Shown in pieces: positions 37,720 to 48,300 of a stretch of 64,000 nucleotides of DNA. The position numbers and the translations under genes were made by a program. This DNA comes from Pseudoduganella albidiflava (lineage in GTDB: Bacteria > Pseudomonadota > Gammaproteobacteria > Burkholderiales > Burkholderiaceae_D): positions 6,262,001-6,326,000 of the forward strand of contig NZ_CP036401.1 in NCBI RefSeq assembly GCF_004322755.1, in the 5' to 3' direction. Under the pieces are notes generated by a model. That model ran no database searches. It was given only the letters and a program-made list of their open reading frames with translations, and was not told the DNA's origin. Numbering within the stretch: position 1 is the stretch's first letter; every line of letters begins with the position of its first letter.

Positions 37720-40028
37720 CAGAACTCCTTGCGCGCGGTGATGCCGACATAGCGGCGGTCGTCGCGCGGGACCACGCGGTGCACGGTGCCGGTACCGGTG
37801 ACGAGGTTGGTCGCATACGACTTGTCGGCCAGGTTCTTGCCGACCAGGGCAACGCGCCAGCCGGCCGCCGGCTGGGCCAGTTCGATCGCCGCGTTGACGA
37901 TGCCGTAGCCCGGCTGGATCGCATCCGGCGACTGGAACAGGTCGAACTGCGTGCGGCTCTGGTAGCTGTAGTCGAGGTTCAGGTTGACCTCGTGGCCGCT
38001 GGCCAGCGGCAGCCGGTACGCGCCGCGCACGAAGCCCTTGAAGCGCGGCGCGAACGGCAGCGTCTTGCCATTCAGGTTGCACGACGCGGCGGCGTTTGCC
38101 GGGCAGTTGAACGCCTCCACCTGCGCATCGGTCCAGGCGAAGGCGCCGGTGAAGGTCAGCTGCGGCGTGGGGCGCGCCGTCACGTCCAGTTCCACGCCGC
38201 GCGTGGATACGTCGCCCGCGTTGACGAGGCGCGTGACGACCGCGCCGGCCACCGTGTCATAGAAATTGGCCTGGTAGTTGGCGTAGTCGGTGTGGAACAG
38301 CGCCAGGTTGGCCGTGAGCCGGCGGTTGAACGCGGCGGCCTTGACGCCCAGTTCAAGGGAGCTCGATGTCTCCGGTGCCAGCGCCAGCGTATCGCGCGGC
38401 AGCATGTTGAAGAACACGTTGTAGGCCGGGCCCTTGTAGCCGCGCGACCAGGTGCCGTATGCCGTCACGGCCGGCGAGAAATCGTGCTGCAGGCCGAGGC
38501 GCCCCGACCAGCCGCTGGAGGCCGTGTCGCCCGCGCTTTGCGTGCCCGGCTGCACGCCCGGGAATGCGCTTTCCTGTGTCGATGTGCGCACGTGGTCGTA
38601 TGCGAGTTCATCGCGCGTCCAGCGCGCGCCGGCGATCGCGCGCCATGCCGGGCTGAAGTGGAAAGTGGCTTCGCCGAAGGCCGAGTAGCTGTCGCTCTCG
38701 ATGCCGTAGTCGGCACGGCCGTTATTGGTGGCCGCCGTGGCGGCGTTGCTGGTGGCGTTGGTGGTGACGATCCGCTGGTAGGTTTCGCGGTCCTTGCCAT
38801 GCAGGTAGAACAGGCCGGCCACGTAGTCGAACGCGCCCAGGGAAGCCAGCTCGATGCGCGGCGACGCGATGCGCAGCTCCTGCGATGCCTGCGTGAACGC
38901 CAGCGTGCCGATGTCGCGCGTGGCCGGATAAGTGCTCGTGATGCGCGCCACCTCGGCACTGTTGCCGATCGCCGACGTGGTGGTGTGCTGCGTGTTGTCC
39001 CAGGCGCGCCATGCCGTGATCGAGGTCAGCGTGTAGCCGTTGCGGCGCCAGTTCACCTGCGCGGACAGGCCCTTGTTGGTGTCGTCGATCGCGTTGGGCA
39101 GGTCGAAGCTGACCTGGCGGTTTTCGGCACTGGCGACGACCGGCAGCAGCGCCTGGGCAAACGGCGCACTGGCCTGCTTGTACGCCACCACCGTGGGTGA
39201 GCTTTCCGATCTCAGGTAATCGGCGATCAGCGAGATATCGGTGTCCGCATTGGGCGTGATGTCCAGCCGGCCGCGCACGCCGCGGCGTTCATGGCCGTTC
39301 ACCCGGCCGCCGCCGGCATGCACGTTCTTCACATTGCCGTCGTAATCCGCATACGCCGTGTTGATCGATGCGCGCAGCACGCCCGGCTGCAATGCGCCGC
39401 TGATGCCCGCCCGCACGCGCTTCTCATGGCCGGTATATGCCGAGGCATCGACGTAGCCGGCCAGCTGTTCGGACGGCGTGCGGCTGACGATGTTCAGCAC
39501 GCCGGACGAAGCGTTCTTGCCGAACAGCGTGCCTTGCGGGCCGCGCAGCACTTCGATGCGGTCGATGTCCAGCAGGTCGATCGTGGCCTGGCCCGGGCGG
39601 GCGTACACGACACCGTCGACCACGGTGGAAACCGTGGGTTCGACGCCCGGCGAGGTCGATATGGTACCGATGCCACGGACGAACAGGGTCGAGTCCTTGT
39701 TGCCGCCCTGCTGGCGGAACGCGGCGCTGGGGATTTCCTGCACCACCGTGTCGATGCTGGTGCGGTTGGCCAGCTCCAGCTGCTCGCCGCTGACCACCGA
39801 TACTGCGAGCGGTACCGATTGCAGCGATGCCGTGCGGCGCGTTGCGGTGACGGTGACCGAGGCCACCACGGCCTCGCCTTGCGCGGCCGGCTCGGGTGCC
39901 GGCGCCGGCTCCGGAGCCGTTTCCGCGGCAGCGGCAAGCCGCGCGCCGAGCAGCAATCCGGCGGCCACGCCGAGGTGTATGTTCCGATGCCTGTTCGTTT
40001 GATGCTGACTGCGTTGCTGCCGTTTCAT
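37719..40028 (-). CDS. TonB-dependent outer-membrane receptor
   Basis: A 769-residue outer-membrane receptor. A signal peptide (LGVAAGLLLGARLAAAAE, cleaved near residue 35) precedes a Pro/Ala-rich linker, a TonB-box-like SVTVTATRR, the plug domain (IPSAAFRQQGGNKDSTLFVR, IEVLRGPQGTLFGKNASSG) and a beta-barrel ending in the aromatic residue of RKEF. The start at 40028 is set by the signal peptide; the frame extends upstream without conserved features. It is first in a two-gene unit with the LLM monooxygenase and divergent from a LacI regulator. Confidence 0.93.
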   Translation of the reverse strand: MKRQQRSQHQTNRHRNIHLGVAAGLLLGARLAAAAETAPEPAPAPEPAAQGEAVVASVTVTATRRTASLQSVPLAVSVVSGEQLELANRTSIDTVVQEIPSAAFRQQGGNKDSTLFVRGIGTISTSPGVEPTVSTVVDGVVYARPGQATIDLLDIDRIEVLRGPQGTLFGKNASSGVLNIVSRTPSEQLAGYVDASAYTGHEKRVRAGISGALQPGVLRASINTAYADYDGNVKNVHAGGGRVNGHERRGVRGRLDITPNADTDISLIADYLRSESSPTVVAYKQASAPFAQALLPVVASAENRQVSFDLPNAIDDTNKGLSAQVNWRRNGYTLTSITAWRAWDNTQHTTTSAIGNSAEVARITSTYPATRDIGTLAFTQASQELRIASPRIELASLGAFDYVAGLFYLHGKDRETYQRIVTTNATSNAATAATNNGRADYGIESDSYSAFGEATFHFSPAWRAIAGARWTRDELAYDHVRTSTQESAFPGVQPGTQSAGDTASSGWSGRLGLQHDFSPAVTAYGTWSRGYKGPAYNVFFNMLPRDTLALAPETSSSLELGVKAAAFNRRLTANLALFHTDYANYQANFYDTVAGAVVTRLVNAGDVSTRGVELDVTARPTPQLTFTGAFAWTDAQVEAFNCPANAAASCNLNGKTLPFAPRFKGFVRGAYRLPLASGHEVNLNLDYSYQSRTQFDLFQSPDAIQPGYGIVNAAIELAQPAAGWRVALVGKNLADKSYATNLVTGTGTVHRVVPRDDRRYVGITARKEF

Positions 40029-40112
40029 GAGATCCCCAATATGCGAAAAACCGTTCTGCACCTGCGGAAAACCAGCTTGGTGCCCGATGCGAAGACTGCT
40101 AGACTTTTTTGT

Positions 40113-40128
40113 ATGGTACCGATACCGT
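40113..40128. promoter_or_regulatory. Candidate LacI-family operator
   Basis: ATGGTACCGATACCGT, a near-palindrome with the central CG typical of LacI/GntR-type operators (GGTA-CCGA-TACC core), lies in the 153-bp region between the divergent TonB-receptor and LacI genes, 54 bp before the latter. Confidence 0.5.
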
Positions 40129-40181
40129 CGCAGTGTCGGCGAAGGCAAAAATGAAGTCAAAGAATCAAATGGAGCATCGAT

Positions 40182-41243
40182 ATGTCGTTTGAGAATATGC
40201 CTGGGCAAGCCAGGAAACGCCGTGGTTCCGGGCGCGCCACGATTCATGACGTCGCGAAGCTGGCCGGCGTCGGCTCGATCACGGTATCGCGCTACCTGAA
40301 GAAGAACGGCTATGTCTCGGAGGAGCTGGGGGCGCGGATCGATGCCGCGGTCGCGCAGTTGAACTATGTGCCGAACCTGGCCGCTGGCGGCCTGTCATCG
40401 GCCCACAACAAGGTGGTGGGCATGGTGGTGCCGAACATCTCGGGACCGATCTTCGCCAGCACCATCCAGGGCTTCAACGACACGCTGACCCGTCACGGCT
40501 ACCAGCTGCTGCTGGCATCGAGCTACTTCTCGGCCGAGCAGGAAGAAAACGCGGTGCGCGCCTTCCTCGGCTGGTCGCCGGCGGCGCTGGCCGTGGTGGG
40601 CCGCTTCCACTCGCGCGGCACCGAGGCGCTGCTGGCGGCGGCCGGCATTCCGGTCGTCGAGACATGGGATTACGCGCCGCGCCGCAAGCCGATCCAGGTG
40701 GGCTATTCGAATCGCGAGGTGGGCGTGCAGGCGGCGCGCCATCTGCTGGCCAAAGGCTACCGCCGCATCGCCTTCGTGCAGAACAGCGTGGCGGGCGACC
40801 TGTCGGCACTGGACCGCCGCGATGGCTATGCGGCCACGCTGGAGGAGCACGGCCTGGAGCCGTGGACCTATGCGCCGACGGAGGAAGCGCCGTTCGACGC
40901 GGGGCGCCAGGCGCTGGAAGCACTGACACGCAGCCGCCGAGGGGGACGCAAGGCGGCGGACGCGATCATCTTCGCCAACGACAACCTGGCGGCCGGTGCC
41001 CTGCTGGCATCCCAGCGTGCTGGCCTGCAGGTGCCGCAGCGCTGCGCTTTGATGGGCTTCGGCGACTACGCGTTCTCGCCGCTGCTGCTGCCCAGCCTGA
41101 CGACGATCCGGCCGCCCGGCCGCGAGATCGGCGAGATCGCCGCCCAGCGCATCCTGCAGGCATTGGGCGAACTGCCGGCGGAGCCGAAGCCTGCCCGCCT
41201 GAACCTGCTCGAATGTGCATTGATCGAACGTGAAAGCACTTGA
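40182..41243 (+). CDS. LacI-family transcriptional regulator
   Basis: A 353-residue regulator. The LacI HTH spans residues about 20-45 (ATIHDVAKLAGVGSITVSRY), followed by the hinge helix (YVPNLAAGGLSSAHNKVVG) and a periplasmic-binding-protein-like effector domain (VVPNISGPIFASTIQGFNDT, AIIFANDNLAAGALLASQRA). It probably controls the divergent TonB-receptor/monooxygenase operon and the SsuA-like gene 19 bp downstream. The ligand is unknown; such regulators usually bind sugars or small acids. Confidence 0.9.
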   Translation: MSFENMPGQARKRRGSGRATIHDVAKLAGVGSITVSRYLKKNGYVSEELGARIDAAVAQLNYVPNLAAGGLSSAHNKVVGMVVPNISGPIFASTIQGFNDTLTRHGYQLLLASSYFSAEQEENAVRAFLGWSPAALAVVGRFHSRGTEALLAAAGIPVVETWDYAPRRKPIQVGYSNREVGVQAARHLLAKGYRRIAFVQNSVAGDLSALDRRDGYAATLEEHGLEPWTYAPTEEAPFDAGRQALEALTRSRRGGRKAADAIIFANDNLAAGALLASQRAGLQVPQRCALMGFGDYAFSPLLLPSLTTIRPPGREIGEIAAQRILQALGELPAEPKPARLNLLECALIEREST

Positions 41244-41262
41244 ACTGAAACAAGGAGAAACG

Positions 41263-42195
41263 ATGAAGAAGTTGTTGACCGCGCTGCTGGCCCTGCTGCT
41301 GCTTGCCGCGTTGCCGGCACGGGCCGAGACGATCCGGATCGGCTTCCAGAAAGGCGGCGGCCTGCTGGCGATGCTGAAGCGCCAGGGCGCCGTCGAGAAG
41401 GCATTCGCGCCGGGCGGCACCACGGTGAAGTGGATCGAATTCCCGGCCGGGCCGCAGATGCTCGAGGCGCTGAACGCGGGCAGCATCGATTTCGGCACCA
41501 CGGGTGCGCCGCCGCCAATCTTCGCGCAGGCCGCCGGCATCGATGTCGTCTACGTGGGTGCCGAGCCGCCGCCGGTGACCAGCGAGGCGATCATCGTCAA
41601 GCCCGGATCGCCGATCCGCACGGTGGCGCAGCTGAAAGGCAAGCGCATCGCCTTCGCCAAGGGCTCCGGCTCGCACCTGCTGCTGGTGGCAGCGCTGGAC
41701 AAGGCCGGGCTGACGATCCGCGACGTGAAACCGATTTTCCTCGGCCCTTCCGAAGCGCGTGCCGCGTTCGATGGCGGCAGCGTCGATGCCTGGGTGGTGT
41801 GGGATCCGTATCTCGCGGCGGCACAGAAAGCCTATGGCGCGCGCGTGGTGGCTGACTACACGGGCCTGTTGCAGGCCAATGGCTTCTATCTGGCCTCGCG
41901 CGCGTTCGTGAAACGCGCGCCCCAGGCGGTGGCCACGCTGCTGGAGCAGATCGCCCTGGCCGGCAAGTGGGCTACAACGCACCAGCAGGAAATGGTGGCG
42001 CTGGTGGCGCCCCAGGTGGGCGTGGCGCCGGATGTCATCGCCACGTGGCTGGGGCGGCAGAAAGCGGGCGTGGCGCCGGTGGATGCTTCGATCGTGGCCA
42101 ACCAGCAGAAGGTGGCCGACCTGTTCTACCGCGAAAAGCTGATTCCGCGGCCGGTGACGATCGCCACGCAGGCGTGGACCTGGCAGCGCCGGTAA
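41263..42195 (+). CDS. Aliphatic sulfonate-type ABC substrate-binding protein (SsuA-like)
   Basis: A 310-residue periplasmic binding protein. A signal peptide (KKLLTALLALLLLAALPARA) precedes an NMT1/SsuA-type fold (ETIRIGFQKGGGLLAMLKRQ, GSIDFGTTGAPPPIFAQAAG, SVDAWVVWDPYLAAAQ), the pattern of sulfonate-binding proteins. AAGGAGA lies 5 nt before the ATG at 41263; an upstream ATG at 41230 overlaps the LacI gene and is less likely. No matching permease or ATPase gene is in the window, so the transporter is either incomplete here or encoded elsewhere. Confidence 0.9.
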   Translation: MKKLLTALLALLLLAALPARAETIRIGFQKGGGLLAMLKRQGAVEKAFAPGGTTVKWIEFPAGPQMLEALNAGSIDFGTTGAPPPIFAQAAGIDVVYVGAEPPPVTSEAIIVKPGSPIRTVAQLKGKRIAFAKGSGSHLLLVAALDKAGLTIRDVKPIFLGPSEARAAFDGGSVDAWVVWDPYLAAAQKAYGARVVADYTGLLQANGFYLASRAFVKRAPQAVATLLEQIALAGKWATTHQQEMVALVAPQVGVAPDVIATWLGRQKAGVAPVDASIVANQQKVADLFYREKLIPRPVTIATQAWTWQRR

Positions 42196-42258
42196 GGGGC
42201 GCAGGCGCCTTGGAGGCGGCGCAGGAATCATGAAGGCAGCGCGGCCGGCGCTGCAGGT

Positions 42259-43995
42259 TCAGAACTCTTCCCACTCGTCCGCGGCGGGGGCCTTGGCGGC
42301 CGGCTTCTGCGCACGCTGCTGCGGCGCCTTCGCGGCGGCGGGTGCGCGTGGCAAGGCGACCGCCGGCTTGACGGGTGCCGGTTTCCGTGCCGCGGCATGG
42401 GCAGGTGCCGGCGCGGATGCAGGAACGTGGGCCTGCGCGGCATCGCCCGACAGCTTGAAGGCGCTGACGGCGCCCAGCAGGTTTTCCGTCTCGTGCTGCA
42501 TGGCCTGGGTGGCGGCGGCCGCTTCCTCTACCAGCGCCGCATTGCGCTGCGTGACTTCATCCATCTGCGTGATCGACTGGTTCACTTGCGCGATGCCGTT
42601 GCTCTGCTCGCGGCTGGCTTCGGCGATATCGACGACGATGCCGGTCACGCGCTGGACGCTGGTCACCATCTCGTTCATGGCCTGCGCCGCCTGGTTCGCC
42701 AGCATGCTGCCGGAGCCCACCTTGTCGACGGAATCGTCGATCAGCGCCTTGATCTCCCTGGCCGCCGTGGCGCTGCGCTGGGCCAGCGTGCGCACTTCGG
42801 AAGCCACCACCGCGAAGCCGCGGCCCTGCTCGCCGGCGCGGGCCGCTTCCACGGCGGCGTTCAGCGCCAGGATATTGGTCTGGAAGGCGATACTGTCGAT
42901 CACGCCGATGATGTCGACCACCTTGCGCGACGATGCGTCGATGGCCGCCATCGTTTCCGCCATCTGGCCCATGACGGTGCCGCCCGCGGCGGCCTTCGAG
43001 GAAGTCGCCTCGACCAGCTCGCGGGCCTGCATCGTGTTGTCGGCGGTGCTTTTCACGGTGCTCGTCAGCTCTTCCATCGTGGCGGCGGTTTCTTCCAGCG
43101 CGCTGGCCTGGCTTTCGGTACGCGACGACAGGTCCTGGTTGCCCATGGCAACCTCGCTGGCGGCCGTGCCGATCGCCTGCGCGCCGCTGCGCACGTTCGA
43201 CACCATCTCGATCAGGCTTTGCTGCATTTTCGCGATACCGCGCATGAGGCGGTCGATCTCGTTGTTGCCCTGGGCATCGACGCGGGCGGTCAGGTCGCCA
43301 TGCGCCACGCCATCGAGCAGCTCGACGGCACGCTCGAGCGGTGCGATGACGAGGTTGCGCAGGAAGATGTGCATGGCGACCACCAGCGCCAGCGCGCCGG
43401 CCAGGCCGAGCGCCACCAGCCACAGCACCAGGCGGTACTCGCCATCGCGTTCCTTCATCAGCGCTTCGCCGCGTTCGGTGTTCTCTTTCTGGAATTTTTC
43501 CAGCAGCTTGGAAATCTCGGCGCCGCGCGGCGTCAGGTCACGGCTGTTGATGGTGGCGAAGCCGGCGACGTCGTTGCCTTTCAGCGCGGCGATGCCTGCA
43601 TCGAGCGTATCGAGCATGCGTGCCGATGCCGCGACAAGGTCGTTGCGCAACTGCACATCGGTCCCTTCGGATGGCGGTGCGGCGACGAAATCGGCCAGGG
43701 CCTTGCGGGTACGGACCAGGTAATTCGTGGCATTGCCGAGGGCGCTGCCATTGCCCTCCACCTGGCCGCCGTCGCGCGCTTCCGAGTACGCACGGTTCAG
43801 GCTCGAGCGTACCCGCGTGGCGTCCTTGTAGATGTCATTGATCGCCTGCGTTTCCAGGGCGATATCCTGCACCAGCGACAATGCGCTGTTGGAACGGTTG
43901 ATCATGAACACGCCAAGCGCCGCGCCGATCGCGATCATCACGGTAAACAGGCACAGCGCAGCCATCAGGCTGAAGCGGACGGTAAGTTTGGGCAT
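42259..43995 (-). CDS. Methyl-accepting chemotaxis protein
   Basis: A 578-residue chemoreceptor. In order: a first transmembrane helix (LMAALCLFTVMIAIGAALGV), a periplasmic four-helix-bundle Tar-type domain (about 35-190), a second helix (LVLWLVALGLAGALALVVAM), a HAMP domain and a cytoplasmic signalling coiled coil whose hairpin tip is IIGVIDSIAFQTNILALNAA followed by VEAARAGEQGRGFAVVASEV. A long Ala/Pro/Lys linker ends in DEWEEF, resembling the CheR/CheB-tethering pentapeptide. The ligand is unknown. Confidence 0.95.
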   Translation of the reverse strand: MPKLTVRFSLMAALCLFTVMIAIGAALGVFMINRSNSALSLVQDIALETQAINDIYKDATRVRSSLNRAYSEARDGGQVEGNGSALGNATNYLVRTRKALADFVAAPPSEGTDVQLRNDLVAASARMLDTLDAGIAALKGNDVAGFATINSRDLTPRGAEISKLLEKFQKENTERGEALMKERDGEYRLVLWLVALGLAGALALVVAMHIFLRNLVIAPLERAVELLDGVAHGDLTARVDAQGNNEIDRLMRGIAKMQQSLIEMVSNVRSGAQAIGTAASEVAMGNQDLSSRTESQASALEETAATMEELTSTVKSTADNTMQARELVEATSSKAAAGGTVMGQMAETMAAIDASSRKVVDIIGVIDSIAFQTNILALNAAVEAARAGEQGRGFAVVASEVRTLAQRSATAAREIKALIDDSVDKVGSGSMLANQAAQAMNEMVTSVQRVTGIVVDIAEASREQSNGIAQVNQSITQMDEVTQRNAALVEEAAAATQAMQHETENLLGAVSAFKLSGDAAQAHVPASAPAPAHAAARKPAPVKPAVALPRAPAAAKAPQQRAQKPAAKAPAADEWEEF

Positions 43996-44225
43996 GAAGT
44001 CTTCCTGGGAATGCGGAACGGTCAGAGAACACTATTCTCATGCCACACCTTGGTGCGCACAATATCGCACCGCTGCAATCCATCAAAAAGTAGCCCCACA
44101 GCAACAAAATATTGTCAGAACGATCTGCTTCTACAGCATTCCCATGCAACGTTGACATGCTCGGGACAACTGCCGAGCTGGTTGCAAAACAACACCGGGG
44201 GCAGTCTCTAATGCCGTCAGGACAC

Positions 44226-44341
44226 GCGTCATCCAGCGCATTGAAAGCGCATGCATTCACCCCAACAGCGAAGGGCTGGGGTCAGACCCGCCGGGTCTGA
44301 CCCCGGAATTTGCCCTTGGGTGGACTTAACCTAACGGCATT
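44226..44341. repeat. 117-bp dispersed repeat, copy B
   Basis: A near-identical copy of 882-998, including the GGGGTCAGACCC palindrome (44278-44304) and the flanking CACCCCAACAGCGAAGGGCT and GGAATTTGCCCTTGG segments. It is followed by another small palindrome, GGGACAGTCCC. The 408-bp gap 43996-44403 between the chemoreceptor start and the DUF971 stop holds only this and AT-rich upstream sequence. Confidence 0.85.
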
Positions 44342-44403
44342 AGGGACAGTCCCCAAGTTTTTTACAACAGCTTGCCGGCGAGAATGCCGCCGGCGGGGAT
44401 GGG

Positions 44404-44826
44404 TCAGTGCCGGTGGCCGCAGCCGTGGTGGGAAGGGGCAGCCGTGCCGTGGAGGACGGCGCCAGGTTCGCGGCCGGTATCGCCGAAGAAGCCGGCGGCG
44501 TGCAGGCGGCCGATGTAGTCGTGCCAGCGCGCGTCGAGGTTGGCGCCCAGGTCATACAGGTATTGCCAGGTGTACAGGCCGGACGCATGGCCATCCGTGA
44601 AGATCGGCTTCAGCGCATACTGGCCGACCGGTTCCAGATCGGTGATGCCGACATCGCGCTTGCCGACCTGCAGCGTTTCCTGGCCGGGGCCGTGGCCCTG
44701 CACTTCCGCCGATGGCGAATACACCCGCAGCAGCTCGAAGGGGATGTTGAACGACGCACCGTCGTCGAAGGCGATTTCAAGGGTGCGCGACTTGTTGTGC
44801 AGGGTAATAGCGGTGGGGTTGGCCAT
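44404..44826 (-). CDS. DUF971 / GBBH-like N-terminal domain protein
   Basis: A 140-residue protein of the DUF971 (gamma-butyrobetaine hydroxylase N-terminal-like) family. The core ITLHNKSRTLEIAFDDGASF, IPFELLRVYSPSAEVQGHG and YALKPIFTDGHASGLYTWQY followed by LYDLG is complete. The C-terminus extends into a His-rich tail (HHGCGHRH) that could bind metal. The family is associated with Fe-S or cofactor biology in other bacteria but the role is not established. It lies downstream of the HIT gene. Confidence 0.88.
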   Translation of the reverse strand: MANPTAITLHNKSRTLEIAFDDGASFNIPFELLRVYSPSAEVQGHGPGQETLQVGKRDVGITDLEPVGQYALKPIFTDGHASGLYTWQYLYDLGANLDARWHDYIGRLHAAGFFGDTGREPGAVLHGTAAPSHHGCGHRH

Positions 44827-44877
44827 GGTGGATCAGCTCAGTTCAGTTCAGTTGTTCGATGCAGCATGCAGGATGCG

Positions 44878-45336
44878 TCAAACCTCGGCGTCGGCATCAT
44901 GCGCCATGCGCTCGCGGATGGTGGCGTGCAGCTCGGGCAGCAGCGCGGTGCGCACGGCCAGCGCGGCAGCGGCGGGATCGCGCTGGCGCGCGCCCCACGT
45001 GGGGTTCGGGAAGTGCGCATCGTCCGCATAGCGGGGGATCACGTGCCAGTGCACGTGCGGGGTCATGTTGCCGAAGCTGGCCACGTTGACCTTGTGCGGC
45101 GCGAGCACGTCGCGCAGCGCCGCTTCCACGGCCCACACGGCGCGCATCACGCGATCGCGCTCGGCGGAAGACAGGTCGGTCATCTCCTTCACGTGCGCAT
45201 TCCACACCACGCGCGTGAAGCCGGGGTAGCCCGGCTCGTCGACGGCGACGACGGTCAGCGCGTCATCCTGCCAGATGACGGCGCCGGCCGGCGGCGCCGC
45301 CAGCAGGTTGCACAGGTCGCAGGCTGCCGCTTCCAT
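44878..45336 (-). CDS. HIT-family hydrolase
   Basis: A 152-residue histidine-triad protein, likely a nucleotide hydrolase or transferase. The catalytic triad is HVHWHVIPR near residue 93, preceded by VASFGNMTP. The N-terminal CDLC pair may bind zinc. It ends the unit with the giant FAD/FeS dehydrogenase, starting 3 bp after that gene's stop. Confidence 0.9.
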   Translation of the reverse strand: MEAAACDLCNLLAAPPAGAVIWQDDALTVVAVDEPGYPGFTRVVWNAHVKEMTDLSSAERDRVMRAVWAVEAALRDVLAPHKVNVASFGNMTPHVHWHVIPRYADDAHFPNPTWGARQRDPAAAALAVRTALLPELHATIRERMAHDADAEV

Positions 45337-45339
45337 GCC

Positions 45340-48300
45340 TTACACCAGCACGCGTTCGATACCGCCGTCGTTGGCGCGGTTCACGTAGTCGGGCATCCAG
45401 TTCTCGCCCAGCAGGTGACGGGCGATTTCCACGACGATGTAGTCGGCGGTGGTGCCCGAATCCTCGTTGAAGCGCGACAGGCCCTGGAAGCAGGCCGGGC
45501 AGCTCGTGAGGATCTTCACGTCGCCGTCGAAGCCATCGGCGCGCAGCTTGTCCGCGCCCTTGACCATCTCCTCTTCCTTGCGGAAGCGCACCTGGGTGGA
45601 GATGTCCGGCCGCGCCACGGCCAGCGTGCCCGATTCGCCGCAGCAGCGGTCGTTCTTCTCGATCTTCACCGAATCGTGCGTTTGCACGAGGGCATTCACG
45701 GTCTTCATCGGGTCCTGCAGCTTCATCGGCGTATGGCAGGGGTCGTGGTACATGTAGCGGGTACCGGTCACGCCTTCCAGCTTGACGCCCTTCTCCAGCA
45801 GGTATTCATGGATGTCCATGATGCGGCAGCCGGGGAAGATCTTCTCGAACTCGTACGTGGCCAGCTGGTCGTAGCAGGTGCCGCACGAGACCAGCACGGT
45901 CTTGATGTCCAGGTAGTTCAGCGTATTGGCCATGCGGTGGAAGAGGACGCGGTTATCCGTCATCATCTTCTCGGCCTTGTCGTAGTCGCCCGCGCCGCGC
46001 TGCGGATAGCCGCAGCACAGGTAGCCCGGCGGCAGCACCGTCTGCACGCCCACTTCCCACAGCATGGCCTGGGTGGCCAGGCCCACCTGCGAGAACAGCC
46101 GCTCCGAACCGCAACCCGGGAAGTAGAACACCGCTTCCGTGTTGGCGTTGGTCTTCTTCGGATCGCGGATGATCGGGATCATCTTGTTGTCTTCGATATC
46201 CAGCAGCGCGCGCGCGGTCTTCTTCGGCAGGTTGCCCGGCATCTTCTTGTTGACGAAGTGGATGATCTGCTCGCGGATCGGCGGCTTGCCCGTGGTCGGC
46301 GGCGGTGCCTTGGTCTGCTGGCGCGCCACCTTCTTGAACACCTCGTTGCCGAGGCGCTGGGCCTTGGCGCCGACGCCGACGATCGCCTGGCGTGCCGCGT
46401 TGACGGTGCCCGCGTCGGTCGCGTTCAGGAAGAACATCGTCGCCGCCTTGGTCGGATTGAACGAGCGCTTGTCCATCTTGCGCAGCAGGTTGCGCATGTT
46501 CATCGACACGTCGCCGAAGTCGATGTTCACCGGGCATGGCGTTTCGCACTTGTGGCACACGGTGCAATGGTCGGCCACGTCCTCGAACTCTTCCCAGTGG
46601 CGGATCGAGATGCCGCGGCGGGTCTGTTCTTCGTACAGGAACGCCTCGATCAGCGACGACGTCGCCAGGATCTTGTCGCGCGGCGAATACAGCAGGTTCG
46701 CACGGGGAATGTGCGTGTTGCAGACCGGCTTGCACTTGCCGCAACGCAGGCAGTCCTTGATGCTGTTGGCGATCTCGCCGATATCGCTTTGCTGCATGAT
46801 CAGCGATTCGTGGCCCATCAGGCCGAACGACGGCGTGTACGCGTTGCGCAAGTCCGCATCCATGCCGGGCAGGTTCAGCAGCTTGCCCTTGTTGAAGCGG
46901 CCTTCCGGGTCGACGCGCAGCTTGTAGTCGCGGAATTCGCCGATTTCATCCTCGGTGAGGAATTCCAGCTTGGTGATGCCGATGCCGTGCTCGCCCGAGA
47001 TCACGCCGTTCAGCGAACGCGCCAGGGTCATGATGCGGGCCACGGCCTTGTGCGCGTCCTGCAGCATCTCGTAATGGTCCGAGTTCACCGGCAGGTTGGT
47101 GTGAACGTTGCCGTCGCCGGCGTGCATGTGCAGCGCCACGAACACGCGGCCACGCAGGATCCTCTTGTGGATCGCCTGCGCCTCGTCGAGGATCGGCTTG
47201 TAGGCGGCGCCGTTGAAGATCTGGCGCAGCACGGCGCGGATTTCCTGCTTCCAGCTGATGCGCACGGTGCGGTCCTGCACCACGTCGAACAGCGTGGCGG
47301 CCGGCTGGCGCTGCAGGCGCTCCTCGAACGCGCCGCTCAGTTCCTGCAGGCCGAGCTGGTACAGCTCGAGCCGCGCCGATTCCAGCGGCTTGTCCAGGTT
47401 GGCCAGGATGAAGGTCCAGCGTTCCTGCACCTGGTCGAGCAGCGCCAGGGCCTGCTGCGGGCGGTCGCCCAGCATCTCGGCATCGCCCACGCCATCCTCG
47501 GACGCGTCGTCGCTCTTGCCGATCGCCAGGTTGCCCGCTTCGAAGTATTCGCGCAGCGCGGTGGCGAGCTGCAGCTTGTTCTTGATCGACAGCTCGACGT
47601 TGATGCGCTCGATGCCGTCCGTGTATTCGCCCATCCGGTTCAGCGGGATGACGACGTCCTCGTTGATCTTGAACGCGTTGGTGTGCTTGGCGATCGCCGC
47701 CGTGCGGGCGCGGTCGAGCCAGAACTTCTTGCGCGCTTCCGGGCTGACGGCGACGAAGCCTTCGCCCACGCGGGTATTGGCCAGGCGCACGACTTCCGAG
47801 GCGGCCAGCGCCACGGCGTCTTCATTGTCGCCAACGATGTCGCCGAACAGGGCCATCTTCGGCAGCACGCCGCGCTTCGACTTGGTGGCATAGCCGACGG
47901 CGCGCAGGTAGCGCTCGTCGAGGTGCTCCAGGCCGGCCAGGCGCAGCGTGGCGAACTGCTCGCCCTTGGCCGGCAGGCCATCCAGGTAATCCTTGATCTC
48001 GACGATCGAAGGAATCGCATCGCGCGCCTGGCCGAAGAATTCCAGGCAGACGGTACGCGTGAACTTCGGCATCTTGTGCAGGATCCAGCGCCCCGACGTG
48101 ATCAGGCCATCGCAGCCTTCCTTCTGGATGCCCGGCAGGCCGGCCAGGAACTTGTCCGTCACGTCCTTGCCCAGGCCTTCCTTGCGGAACTTGCGGCCGG
48201 CGATTTCCAGGATCTCGGTCTTGAACGGCGCGCCTTTCGCTTCGCCCTTCGCGTTCGGGTGCGTCCACTCCAGCTTGAAGCGGGCCAGCGGCGTGTCGTG

